The notes below the pieces were generated by a model, which saw only the letters and a program-made list of their open reading frames with translations, had not been told where the DNA came from and made no database searches. A program made the translations under genes and the position numbers. Shown in pieces: positions 1 to 6,842 of a DNA stretch of 18,904 bases (the first letter of the stretch is position 1; each line of letters opens with the position of its first letter). The stretch spans positions 1 through 18,904 of the forward strand of contig CAAGAN010000012.1 in assembly GCA_900767825.1 (NCBI GenBank), in the 5' to 3' direction. The DNA is from Bacilli bacterium (GTDB lineage Bacteria > Bacillota_I > Bacilli_A > RFN20 > CAG-826).

Positions 1-62
1 AGGTAGGCGCAAGGCCGATAAGGGGGAGGGAATATATTGAAGACGAATTAATCGAGTTATAG
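1..62 (+). CDS. Possible 3' fragment of a truncated gene at the contig edge
   Basis: The first bases stay open into the window in two plus-strand frames. One starts at base 3, reads VGARPIRGREY... for 19 codons and ends with TAG at 60-62. The other starts at base 5, reads RRKADKGEGIY and ends with TGA at 38-40. Neither is long enough to identify. The first faintly resembles the GARP/IE tail of a Clp-type AAA+ protein, but this is only an impression. The second shares its opening RRK codons with the frame entering from the other end of the window, because the same 11 bases are present there. Confidence 0.25.
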   Translation, partial: VGARPIRGREYIEDELIEL

Positions 63-258
63 AATTAGAACGTTAAAGCGAGTTTCTGGTTTACACAGAA
101 TTCCGTATTCTCTCTTTTAGTTTTAAAACACATTTAAACTTTTGGAAAAATAAACTTAAGAATTAAATAAAGAAAAATTAATTCAACTCAATTCATATTT
201 TTGAATGACAAAAACTAAATGAAATATATTTTTATAAAAATACTTTAGTTTGTTTAAA
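63..258. other. A/T-rich intergenic stretch without a gene
   Basis: No convincing coding frame or RNA gene is seen. A weak stem (AGAAT 97-101 with ATTCT 107-111, followed by a T-rich run) could end the truncated plus-strand gene. A longer A/T-rich inverted repeat near 212-251 could end the lipoprotein gene that follows. Confidence 0.4.
212..251 (-). terminator. Candidate A/T-rich terminator for the lipoprotein gene
   Basis: AAACTAAA (212-219) pairs with TTTAGTTT (244-251), and the interior (ATTTTTATAAAAAT-like) can pair further. On the minus strand the stem ends in TTTAGTTTTTG just after the lipoprotein stop codon. It has almost no G/C pairs, so its strength is doubtful. Confidence 0.35.
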
Positions 259-819
259 TCAATGGCAAGAGCATTGGCAGCTTTCATCTATATCTCCTAA
301 ATAAGCAGACATGTCATAACCTTGGATAAAGTAGGTCTCGGCCCAGTCGTTACTAACATGATAAACATCACGAATGAAGGAAGGGTCTAATTTCAAAAAG
401 ACCATATAGGCATCGAGAATTGTCTCTTGATATTTGAAATCTACTTTAGCATTTGATGAGAATTCAATAGAATTCAACTCTTTCCCCATGTAATCAGTCC
501 CGTTAATAAGAATTGACTCTAGAACTGGCTGTTTATTAACAAAACATCTACGTTTTCCTTCGAAAGTAAAGAATTTTGGCAAGTACCTTTCTAAATTAAT
601 TTCTTGGCTTTCGTTGCTTTCATATTTTAAATTTACAGAAATTAATTCAAGATTACGGGTAATTTCAATTGTTCCTACAAGTGAGTCGTCTTTGCGGGAA
701 TAAAACGAATATTCTTTCCCAAATTCCGTGACGACATAAGGGTTTTTTGGATAATATATTTTTCTCGAGCACGTTGTAAGAGAAAATAACAACGGCATTA
801 ACAAAAGCGCGTTTTTCAT
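259..819 (-). CDS. Small lipoprotein of unknown function with a Cys-rich C-terminus
   Basis: This encodes a 186-residue exported protein. The N-terminus has a lysine, a short hydrophobic stretch and a lipobox (SLTTC), so the Cys near residue 17 should be lipidated and the protein anchored to the outer face of the membrane. The mature part has no domain I recognise. It is rich in charged and aromatic residues and looks mainly beta-stranded. The last residues are ESCQCSCH, a C-x-C-x-C-H cluster that could bind metal or form disulfides. The ATG at 819 is preferred to an in-frame TTG at 825 because the lysine-hydrophobic signal begins directly after it. No Shine-Dalgarno sequence is visible; TAATAT lies five bases upstream. 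It lies downstream of the metal ATPase, behind that operon's terminator, so a link to metal handling is only a guess. It ends in TGA. Confidence 0.7.
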   Translation of the reverse strand: MKNALLLMPLLFSLTTCSRKIYYPKNPYVVTEFGKEYSFYSRKDDSLVGTIEITRNLELISVNLKYESNESQEINLERYLPKFFTFEGKRRCFVNKQPVLESILINGTDYMGKELNSIEFSSNAKVDFKYQETILDAYMVFLKLDPSFIRDVYHVSNDWAETYFIQGYDMSAYLGDIDESCQCSCH

Positions 820-922
820 AATCAATATTAATTACAAATAGTCTAACTTACTAGAGGCGCTTAAACCAACTTAAAGCCAGACTTTGAAACTAAATAATAC
901 AAGTTGAGAAAAAGTCTAATAT

Positions 923-944
923 GAAAAAACAAGCATTGATGCTT
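923..944 (-). terminator. Rho-independent terminator of the metal-efflux operon
   Basis: On the minus strand AAGCA-TCAA-TGCTT forms a short hairpin followed by GTTTTTTC (930 down to 923). It lies about 25 bases after the ATPase stop codon. An alternative longer stem, CAAGCA with TGCTTG, can form from the sequence just upstream. Confidence 0.65.
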
Positions 945-968
945 TAAACATTTTTGCTTGCTTAGTTT

Positions 969-2867
969 TTATTTCTTGATTTTGCTAAATCCAAGTAGCA
1001 ATGAAGACAATATCATCAACATGGCCAAACCTGAATCTGCTAGGACTGCTACAAATAAAGGTAATGACCAGGTGCCCATTATTGAAGCAATAACGGCAAG
1101 TATCATGACAGCGAATTTCACAATTAAGGAAACAGCTATATTAAATGCAGCCCTATTTCTAGTTTTATGAGCAACCTTGATAAGGCTAACAACTTTAGAA
1201 GGATCATCATTCATAATGACGCAATCGGCATTCTCAACCGCTACATCTGAACCTAACCCACCCATTGCAATACCAACATCGGCTAAAACAATGCTTGGGG
1301 CGTCATTAATTCCATCCCCGACATAGGCTACACTCCCATCATCTTCGTCGATAAGAGAATGTAAGAATGAGACTTTCTCTTCTGGCCTAAGTTCATATTT
1401 AACAACATCTACACCTAGTTCATTTCCAATTTCTAAGGCATTGTCTTTCTTGTCTCCAGAAACTATATAGGTAGTGATTCCTTTTTCTTTTAATCCACTG
1501 ATGCATTCTTTTGAGCCAGACTTCAATTGGTCAACTAAAGTAATGTATCCAACATATTTATCATCGATAGAGACATAAACTCTTGCTCCTACACCTTCAA
1601 TGTCAGCTCCATTACAGTAGCTAGCCTTACCTGCCTTGACTTTATGTCCTTTATAGACGCAGCCAACTCCGGATCCAGCTTCTTCAACATATTCTTCAAT
1701 TTGATTTGAATCAAAATTGCTTAAGGACACTAATGATTTAGCAATTGGATGGGTCGAATTAGATTCGGCGGCAGCGACATATTCAAGCATTTCTTCCTTT
1801 AAAACACCTACAGGGGTCACTTCTTTTATGCTAAATTCACCTTTTGTTAGGGTTCCGGTTTTATCAAAGGCAACCTTCTTTAGTTCTTCTAATTTATCAA
1901 AATAGCCAGCCCCTTTTACTAGAATACCGTTTTTAGATGCTAATCCTAATCCAGAGAAGTAGGCTAGAGGTACTGAAATTACAATCGCACATGGACAACT
2001 TACTACTAAGAAAGATAGAGCAGTATAGATCCAATCGGCCCAGACTTTAGAAGATGAAATTCCTAAAAACAATGGAGGCACTATAGCAACAAGCAAGGCT
2101 AGGAGGGTAATTATCGGGGTATAGTACTTAGAGAATTTAGTTATAAATCTAGTAGCCTTTGATTTCTTTTCGGCACTATTTTCAACTAAGTCCAATAGCT
2201 TAGCAATCGTAGATTCGCTATATGGCTTACTTACTTTTACTTTAAGCGAACCGGATTTCAAAATAGATCCGGAAACAACCTTATCCCCTTCTTTTTTAGA
2301 GATAAGGATAAATTCTCCAGTCAAGGAAGATTCATCAGTCTCCCCGCTGCCAGAAATAACGACACCATCGCAAAGAACTTTCATTCCATTCCCAACAACA
2401 ACAATATCGCCTGGAACAAGTTTTTCGCTTTCTTTTTCGATTATCTTCCCATCTATTTCGACATTGGCCTTATCTTTTCTTAAATCTATCGCCTTAGTAA
2501 TCGCATCTTTGGATTTTTCTTCGGCTAGGTCTTCAAACATTTCTCCTATTTGATATAGAAGGATAACTAATACACCTTCCATATATTCATTATGTTCTGG
2601 ACCATATGCCCTTAATGCAAAAGCGCCAACCGAAGCAAGCAACATCAACATGCATTCATTAAATATCTCATGTTCGATGAATATGCTTTTAAAAGCCTCG
2701 ATAATGATGTCATAACCTATAATGAAATAGGCACTAAGCATGATAATTAAATTACCCCACCAGGAGAAATCTTCATTTATCCAAAGCTTTCCGATTAGGA
2801 CAAGGGCAATAGTAATAGCAGTCCTAATAGAAAGAGCTATAATCTCTTTTTTTGAATCTTCTTCCAT
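969..2867 (-). CDS. P1B-type heavy-metal-translocating ATPase (Zn/Cd/Pb/Co class)
   Basis: This is a 632-residue membrane pump that would export divalent soft metals at the expense of ATP. Visible landmarks, in order: hydrophobic helices from about residue 10 with no N-terminal HMA metal-binding domain; actuator TGE at 183-185; the CPC metal-site motif at 291-293 in SCPCA; the phosphorylated Asp335 in DKTGT; the class-defining HP at 373-374; GDGIND at 517-522; then a helix with Lys584 and a last helix with Asp611-Ser-Gly. CPC plus a Lys in TM7 and DxG in TM8 is the pattern of the ZntA/CadA subgroup (P1B-2), not copper pumps. The ATG at 2867 is chosen over an upstream TTG because GGAGG lies nine bases before it. 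Two bases separate it from the regulator's stop codon, so the two are translationally coupled. Expression should follow the ArsR/SmtB operators upstream. Confidence 0.95.
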   Translation of the reverse strand: MEEDSKKEIIALSIRTAITIALVLIGKLWINEDFSWWGNLIIMLSAYFIIGYDIIIEAFKSIFIEHEIFNECMLMLLASVGAFALRAYGPEHNEYMEGVLVILLYQIGEMFEDLAEEKSKDAITKAIDLRKDKANVEIDGKIIEKESEKLVPGDIVVVGNGMKVLCDGVVISGSGETDESSLTGEFILISKKEGDKVVSGSILKSGSLKVKVSKPYSESTIAKLLDLVENSAEKKSKATRFITKFSKYYTPIITLLALLVAIVPPLFLGISSSKVWADWIYTALSFLVVSCPCAIVISVPLAYFSGLGLASKNGILVKGAGYFDKLEELKKVAFDKTGTLTKGEFSIKEVTPVGVLKEEMLEYVAAAESNSTHPIAKSLVSLSNFDSNQIEEYVEEAGSGVGCVYKGHKVKAGKASYCNGADIEGVGARVYVSIDDKYVGYITLVDQLKSGSKECISGLKEKGITTYIVSGDKKDNALEIGNELGVDVVKYELRPEEKVSFLHSLIDEDDGSVAYVGDGINDAPSIVLADVGIAMGGLGSDVAVENADCVIMNDDPSKVVSLIKVAHKTRNRAAFNIAVSLIVKFAVMILAVIASIMGTWSLPLFVAVLADSGLAMLMILSSLLLGFSKIKK

Positions 2868-2868
2868 T

Positions 2869-3165
2869 CTATTTATCCTCCAAGACATGGTCATAAACTA
2901 CATTCAGCAATTTGGTAACGTGATCATCTGCTAAAGAATAATAGACGCATGTACCTTCTTTCCTAGTTGATACTAGGTTAGCTTTCCTTAAGACAGAAAG
3001 TTGATGAGATACCAAAGATTGGGATGCCCCTACTTCTTTTACTATTTCTGATACATTGCTTTCTTTTGTTGATAAAGCATACATAATCTTTAATCTAGTA
3101 AAATCGCTAGCAATATTTAGCAGGCTTTCCATTTTATCGATTATCTTATCGCTTGGAATTGCCAT
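2869..3165 (-). CDS. ArsR/SmtB-family metal-sensing repressor with CzrA-like zinc site
   Basis: This is a 98-residue winged helix-turn-helix repressor. The recognition helix is around SQSLVSHQLSVLRKAN (48-63), followed by the beta-wing (RKEGTCVYYSL). The C-terminal helix holds Asp80-x-His82, ten residues, then His93-x2-Glu96. That is the alpha5 site that binds zinc, cobalt or cadmium across the dimer in SmtB and CzrA. The alpha3 cysteine pair of arsenic/cadmium sensors is absent; the only cysteine is Cys73. It is the first gene of the operon with the efflux ATPase, so it should release DNA when metal is in excess. A strong ribosome site (AAGGAGG) precedes the ATG at 3165. Three candidate operators lie in its promoter, so it is probably autoregulated. 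Confidence 0.93.
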   Translation of the reverse strand: MAIPSDKIIDKMESLLNIASDFTRLKIMYALSTKESNVSEIVKEVGASQSLVSHQLSVLRKANLVSTRKEGTCVYYSLADDHVTKLLNVVYDHVLEDK

Positions 3166-3178
3166 ATTTACCTCCTTT

Positions 3179-3198
3179 ATATGAATGAGCTTTCATAT
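3179..3198. promoter_or_regulatory. Metal-repressor operator O1
   Basis: ATATGAA-TGAGCT-TTCATAT is a perfect 7-bp inverted repeat with a 6-bp centre. The inner TGAA-N6-TTCA matches the known SmtB/CzrA operator layout. O1 lies in the early transcribed leader, before the ribosome site of the repressor gene. Confidence 0.75.
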
Positions 3199-3209
3199 TT
3201 ACAAGCATA

Positions 3210-3238
3210 AGTATATGAAAGAACATTCGTATTTTCAA
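3210..3238 (-). promoter_or_regulatory. Promoter of the metal-efflux operon
   Basis: On the minus strand TTGAAA (3238-3233) is followed after exactly 17 bases by TATACT (3215-3210), a good sigma-A promoter. Operator O2 fills the spacer and touches the -10 box. Confidence 0.75.
3213..3232. promoter_or_regulatory. Metal-repressor operator O2
   Basis: ATATGAA-AGAACA-TTCGTAT is the same 20-bp element with one mismatch in the right arm. It lies between the -35 and -10 boxes, where a bound dimer would block RNA polymerase. Confidence 0.75.
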
Positions 3239-3243
3239 CAAGA

Positions 3244-3263
3244 ATATGAATAATTTTTCATAT
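3244..3263. promoter_or_regulatory. Metal-repressor operator O3
   Basis: ATATGAA-TAATTT-TTCATAT is the third copy with perfect arms, just upstream of the -35 box. Centre-to-centre distances are 34 bp (O1-O2) and 31 bp (O2-O3), close to three helical turns. Confidence 0.72.
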
Positions 3264-3271
3264 TTAATAAT

Positions 3272-3781
3272 CTAGAATGATAAAAACTTGATTGTTTCTA
3301 GGTTTTCGGCATTTATTAGGCTTATGCCTTTTTCGTCTATTAAGGCAAAAGAAGCACATTCATCCCTAGGTAATCCGATTGAACCGGGGTTCAAATGAAT
3401 TACTCCTAGTTCAGAATAAAGGCATTTGAAATGAGTATGTCCATTTATAAGAATCTCGCCTGGAGGGAAAGATACAAATGAGAATGGTTTATGTGAGAGA
3501 TGGGCATTATGCCCAAATATAGAAATAGATCTATTAAAAGGCAAATCAAATCCTAAAGTTGAGGCATCTTCTTCATAATCGCAATTCCCCCTTACCGCGA
3601 TTATAGGGATATTCATTTCCCTAAATGTCTTAACTACATAGCTACTAGAAGAATCATATGCCCCATATAAAATGTCTCCTAGTAACAAGATTACATCAGG
3701 CTTAAATTTAGATACACCTTCTTTAAGCAAATCCATTCCCTTGCTAGAACCGTGTATATCAGAAACGACTAAATATTTCAT
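3272..3781 (-). CDS. yfcE: YfcE/MJ0936-type metallophosphoesterase
   Basis: This is a 169-residue calcineurin-like phosphoesterase of the small bacterial YfcE family, a cytoplasmic phosphodiesterase whose natural substrate is uncertain. The metal-site motifs are in order: Asp8-x-His10, Gly-Asp36, Gly-Asn66-Cys-Asp68, a histidine around 97, and GHTH at 114-117, followed by the family NPGS at 131-134. The length is typical. The gene is divergent from an unknown gene with 51 bases between start codons. No Shine-Dalgarno sequence precedes the ATG at 3781, but TATAAT lies ten bases upstream (3797-3792). Downstream it runs towards the metal-efflux promoter with no clear terminator, so some read-through across the operators is possible. 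Confidence 0.9.
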   Translation of the reverse strand: MKYLVVSDIHGSSKGMDLLKEGVSKFKPDVILLLGDILYGAYDSSSSYVVKTFREMNIPIIAVRGNCDYEEDASTLGFDLPFNRSISIFGHNAHLSHKPFSFVSFPPGEILINGHTHFKCLYSELGVIHLNPGSIGLPRDECASFALIDEKGISLINAENLETIKFLSF

Positions 3782-3791
3782 AATTAACCAA

Positions 3792-3797
3792 ATTATA
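3792..3797 (-). promoter_or_regulatory. -10 box for the yfcE-like gene
   Basis: TATAAT on the minus strand ends ten bases before the ATG, which would leave a leader of only a few bases. No good -35 box is seen. Confidence 0.4.
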
Positions 3798-3819
3798 AAC
3801 TATTGTTAATAAAATAATG

Positions 3820-3825
3820 TATCAT
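3820..3825 (+). promoter_or_regulatory. -10 box implying a leaderless message for the 3833 gene
   Basis: TATCAT ends seven bases before the ATG at 3833, so transcription would begin at or next to the start codon. There is no purine-rich ribosome site. No convincing -35 box was found. Confidence 0.4.
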
Positions 3826-3832
3826 TATCCCC

Positions 3833-4423
3833 ATGAAACACGCTTTAGATTTATTTTCATTATTACTTGATCAATTTGACTACACGGTCGACTCATTTTT
3901 ACGTTTAGACATAAGCAAAGGAGCAAAAGAAGAAGCCGTTTATGTAATTGGAGCCGCTTCTTTCTTATTAGATAAAATGTTCGCGAAAGAAGATGCAGGG
4001 AAAGAAATTACAGATGTAGCCAAAGAAGAACTAACTAGATTTGACCCATCCAAATTAATGGATAATGCCACTTCAATGCATATAGCTATAAACGGAGATA
4101 AATTATTCCAAGACAATTCCCCACTAAAAGAATATATAGACTGGCTTAAACCAATCGAATCTACCCCTACTTATCTTACCTGCGATAATTATGGTAGATT
4201 AGCATTATCTACTGCGGACAAGCTTATTTCTATTGTTGCAGATGACCAAACTAATGAATCAAAACTAAGGATATCTGAAATGTTATTCCTAAATATATCT
4301 AATGTCTTCTACCATACCTATTTGAATATGGGGTTAGATGATTTTAAGAAAAAGAATTCCTTTATAGGATTTAAAAACATTGATGAATCACTAGATGAAA
4401 TAAGAAAAAACATCTACGACTAG
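3833..4423 (+). CDS. Unknown cytoplasmic helical protein
   Basis: This is a 196-residue soluble protein with no signal peptide or membrane segment and no domain I can name. The composition is Leu/Lys/Asp/Glu/Ile-rich with regular hydrophobic spacing, which suggests an all-helical fold. Only one cysteine is present, and there is no obvious catalytic signature. It is one of only two full-length genes on the plus strand here. It stands alone between the phosphoesterase and the nusG operon and converges on nusG through a shared terminator. The start lacks a Shine-Dalgarno sequence and follows a -10-like TATCAT at seven bases, so it may be leaderless. An earlier start is not possible within the 51-base divergent gap. 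Confidence 0.8.
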   Translation: MKHALDLFSLLLDQFDYTVDSFLRLDISKGAKEEAVYVIGAASFLLDKMFAKEDAGKEITDVAKEELTRFDPSKLMDNATSMHIAINGDKLFQDNSPLKEYIDWLKPIESTPTYLTCDNYGRLALSTADKLISIVADDQTNESKLRISEMLFLNISNVFYHTYLNMGLDDFKKKNSFIGFKNIDESLDEIRKNIYD

Positions 4424-4430
4424 ACAACAT

Positions 4431-4470
4431 AAAAATCCCCTAAGTTACTAGCTTCGGGGATTGTTTTTTC
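4431..4470. terminator. Bidirectional terminator between the 3833 gene and nusG
   Basis: AATCCCC (4434-4440) pairs with GGGGATT (4456-4462), with an inner AAG/CTT pairing in the loop. The plus strand continues GTTTTTT and the minus strand continues TTTA, so it can end both convergent transcripts. Confidence 0.85.
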
Positions 4471-4471
4471 A

Positions 4472-5029
4472 TTAGATTTTTTCGATTTCAGAGAAATCAA
4501 CATCGACTGGAGTAGAACGTCCGAAGAAGACTGTTTCGACTCTGCAAGCACCGGTGGCTTTATCAATAGAAACGATTTTACCTTCGGTTCCTTCAAGAGG
4601 TCCATGGATAACTTTGACGCTATCGCCGACAGCATAACGGTCATACATAGATTCATCGACCATACCCATTCTCTTAAGTACTGGTTCAATTTCTTCCCTG
4701 GTAACTGGGGTTGGCTTTTGTCCACCGCCGCTAGATCCAGCAATACCGGTAACACCTGGAGTATTACGGACAATATACCAAGATTGGTCGGTCATGATCA
4801 TTTCAACAAAGATATAGCCTGGATAGAGGTTGATTGTCTTTGTCTTTCCAGTTGAAAGCCCATCTTTTAAGACTGGTACTTCTTGTTCGCAAACCAAGAC
4901 ACGGAGAATCAAGTCCTGCATGCCCATGGTATTTATACGTTTCCTAAGATTATCGGCAGTCTTAGCTTCGTGCATGGAATAAGTGGTTACGATATACCAC
5001 TGCTTTTCGCCTAAATTTGTTGCAGCCAT
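4472..5029 (-). CDS. nusG: Transcription elongation/antitermination factor NusG
   Basis: This is a 185-residue NusG that binds RNA polymerase and modulates pausing and termination. The N-terminal NGN domain shows WYIVTTYSMHE near residue 11, YPGYIFV at 69-75 and RNTPGVTGIAG at 88-98. The KOW domain (about 133-165) contains GDSVKVIHGPLEGTEG. Length is typical. It is the last gene of rpmG-secE-nusG; its ribosome site (GGAGG) lies inside the end of secE, and two bases separate the genes. The rplK-rplA genes that usually follow are absent; a terminator and an opposing gene come next. Confidence 0.98.
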   Translation of the reverse strand: MAATNLGEKQWYIVTTYSMHEAKTADNLRKRINTMGMQDLILRVLVCEQEVPVLKDGLSTGKTKTINLYPGYIFVEMIMTDQSWYIVRNTPGVTGIAGSSGGGQKPTPVTREEIEPVLKRMGMVDESMYDRYAVGDSVKVIHGPLEGTEGKIVSIDKATGACRVETVFFGRSTPVDVDFSEIEKI

Positions 5030-5031
5030 TA

Positions 5032-5226
5032 TTATTTACCTCCAAAGGCATTCCTTAATTGTTGGATAAGAGATCCAGCCGTTAAATCCTCCAAGGAGAG
5101 GAATATGGCGGCAAAGGCAGCTATGCAAAGAACTACTACCAAGGTTGGTAATAAAACTTCGCGCTTTGGCCAACGTACACGTTTGCCCTCTTTGGCAACT
5201 TCTTTTGTATATTTGATTGGGTTCAT
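5032..5226 (-). CDS. secE: Preprotein translocase subunit SecE
   Basis: This is a 64-residue protein of the short Gram-positive SecE type with one membrane helix (about residues 26-46). It begins with the amphipathic family signature ending in RVRWPKREVLL. With SecY it forms the protein-export channel core. AAGGAG lies just before the ATG at 5226 and directly follows the rpmG stop codon. Confidence 0.96.
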   Translation of the reverse strand: MNPIKYTKEVAKEGKRVRWPKREVLLPTLVVVLCIAAFAAIFLSLEDLTAGSLIQQLRNAFGGK

Positions 5227-5237
5227 CGTTGTCTCCT

Positions 5238-5387
5238 TTACTTACTTTCTTTATGAAGGGTATGCCTTCCACAATGCTTGCAGTACTTATTCAATTCAAG
5301 CCTGGTTGTCTTGTCTTTACTTTTATATACAGCGTAGTTTCTACTTAGACATTCACTGCAAATCAAAAAAACCTTTTCCCTACCCAT
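5238..5387 (-). CDS. rpmG: 50S ribosomal protein L33, zinc-binding form
   Basis: This is a 49-residue gene starting at ATG 5387 and ending at TAA 5238-5240. The protein begins MGREKVFLICSEC and ends HKESK. It carries two zinc-ligand pairs, CSEC and CKHC, the C+ form of L33. The middle (SRNYAVYKSK, then a basic stretch) is typical of the family. AAGG lies nine bases upstream of the start. It is the first gene of the rpmG-secE-nusG operon, as in most Firmicutes. Confidence 0.95.
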   Translation of the reverse strand: MGREKVFLICSECLSRNYAVYKSKDKTTRLELNKYCKHCGRHTLHKESK

Positions 5388-5411
5388 ATTGAATAACCTT
5401 CAGCGTCAATA

Positions 5412-5440
5412 ACTTTAATAGTCAATAGCTCTCTTGTCAA
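5412..5440 (-). promoter_or_regulatory. Promoter of rpmG-secE-nusG
   Basis: On the minus strand TTGACA (5440-5435), a perfect -35 box, is followed after 17 bases by TAAAGT (5417-5412). This gives the operon its own promoter downstream of the accessory insertion. Confidence 0.7.
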
Positions 5441-5556
5441 TTAAAATCAACAAAATGGTAGCGGTTTTATAACCATAGGTTAATAAGCGTTTTATAATGC
5501 CGCTAATGGAATGGTCTAAAGAGGTCTCTTCAAAAAATATCAGACTATCGCACAAG

Positions 5557-6081
5557 TTATCCATTAAAGATGCAAAATACGTCGAAGTAACCGCCAATAA
5601 TCAGTCTGCCCAAAAGTTTATTGTTTTCAATTAGTGGCGAAATATCAATGCTTAAGGAAAAATAGCATAAACTCTCGCCGGTAATTCTTTCTAAATTCCA
5701 GCCAGTGTTTTTAATGTTTGAGTAAACATAACTATTTAAGTCATTTGGTGACTCATTATAAGAGATAACATAAGGAGGTGTTTCTCCTGGTTTGTTGAGT
5801 TTGTTTTCCAACTCATCGATGCTCTTAGTTTTTTCTCTAGCAGGGACATAAAAGTTTCCGTTTATTACCATCGATCCCTTTTTAGCATTATAGGATTCGA
5901 GAGCTATCGACCAGGTGTTGTCATTCGTTTGAACGTGAATTCCATCAAACTTTACTTCTTTCATTATGGCAGGTTTCTTTTCGCTCATATCTTCTGATTG
6001 GACATTGTTTGAAACACTACCGCAACTAGTCAATGCCAGAGCACCTAGTAGACAAGTAACTAATGATTTAAGCTTTCTCAT
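5557..6081 (-). CDS. Lipoprotein of unknown function
   Basis: This encodes a 174-residue protein with a clear lipoprotein signal: MRKLK, a hydrophobic stretch and the lipobox LTSC with Cys20, so it should be anchored on the outer surface. The mature domain is not recognised. It contains a lysine-rich linker followed by strands such as MVINGNFYVP and LLGRLIIGGYF. The reading frame ends in RLIIGGYFDVFCIFNG. Another frame with protein-like composition overlaps the end and continues to 5415, so a frameshifted or shortened C-terminus is possible, but that frame runs through the nusG promoter. It lies 70 bases downstream of a second lipoprotein on the same strand, within the accessory segment between the sigma-factor gene and rpmG. 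Confidence 0.7.
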   Translation of the reverse strand: MRKLKSLVTCLLGALALTSCGSVSNNVQSEDMSEKKPAIMKEVKFDGIHVQTNDNTWSIALESYNAKKGSMVINGNFYVPAREKTKSIDELENKLNKPGETPPYVISYNESPNDLNSYVYSNIKNTGWNLERITGESLCYFSLSIDISPLIENNKLLGRLIIGGYFDVFCIFNG

Positions 6082-6151
6082 TTTTGATCCCCATTCATAA
6101 CTACTTTTATGATGTTTTCTTTTGAAAGATTATTCTAATTCTAAAACCATA

Positions 6152-6700
6152 TTAGAATGGCTCTAGCACCGATTTTATCGCGTTAGAATAAAAACCTAGT
6201 GCCATTTCTTTATAAGAATCATTTGAATAATTATCTTGATAAGCGGAATAACCTGAATTATTTACATAATCATTTTTCCCATCGTTATACCAAGTTTGCA
6301 AAGCGGCAGATTTATAATCGAAAAAGTGTTTTTCATTATCAAACTTTGTATAAGCAAAGAAAGATGTATCGCTTATTCCATAAAACGTAATCCAGACATA
6401 GGATTTACATTCAAGCAACGAATAAAGTTCATCAATGTTTTCTTTTGAAAGAGTCACATTTTCAAGACTTAAATCCATTAATACACAGGTAAAGACATGA
6501 TTGTTTTTAATTTCAGATATATTCTCGACGTTACAAGCAAATTTAAGCGATTTGAAAAGCTGCCTATTATCACGCAATGTATATAGATAAGCTTCTTTTT
6601 CATTTATGTATTCAATGTTCTTCTTGTTATCATCGCCTTCACCACATGATGATAAAGGCAACAATAATAAGCTAAGTAAAGCTATTAATTTATTTTTCAT
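6152..6700 (-). CDS. Lipoprotein of unknown function
   Basis: This encodes a 182-residue protein beginning MKNKLIALLSLLLLPLSSCGEG, a strong lipoprotein signal with lipobox LSSC. The mature part is acidic and rich in Tyr, Asn and Asp, especially near the C-terminus (a DYVNNSGYSAYQDNYSND region), and has no family I recognise. ATG 6700 is preferred to an in-frame TTG nine bases earlier because the lysine-hydrophobic signal starts there. The upstream AAAGAG is a weak ribosome site. With the next gene it forms a tandem pair of surface lipoproteins, which may be host- or niche-related accessory genes. Confidence 0.7.
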   Translation of the reverse strand: MKNKLIALLSLLLLPLSSCGEGDDNKKNIEYINEKEAYLYTLRDNRQLFKSLKFACNVENISEIKNNHVFTCVLMDLSLENVTLSKENIDELYSLLECKSYVWITFYGISDTSFFAYTKFDNEKHFFDYKSAALQTWYNDGKNDYVNNSGYSAYQDNYSNDSYKEMALGFYSNAIKSVLEPF

Positions 6701-6810
6701 GTTTATCAATTCTCTTTGTTCTTTTATAAAATAATTTTACAAAAGCCAGCAATGCCAAAGCAAGAAAATTAATCTATATTAACATTCAAGGCAAATTTAG
6801 CACTAACGCT

Positions 6811-6842
6811 ATTTGCATTAGACTATGTTTTTATTTTTGCAA
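6811..6842. repeat. 32-bp direct repeat, distal copy (end of kinase/partner module)
   Basis: This matches 8502-8533 at 31 of 32 bases (T instead of A at the eighth base) in the same orientation, 1691 bp away. It contains the last three codons and stop of the partner gene (6831-6842). Its outer arms (ATTTGCA... and ...TTGCAA) are an imperfect inverted repeat. Confidence 0.9.

Noticed and set aside
958..1170. Plus-strand open frames over the ATPase, hydrogenase and other genes
   Set aside because: They lie antisense to genes with clear motifs, have no ribosome sites and show no family features.
6132..6158. ATTCTAA/TTAGAAT hairpin between the two lipoprotein genes as a terminator
   Set aside because: The stem is A/T-rich, overlaps the stop codon and has no T-run after it.
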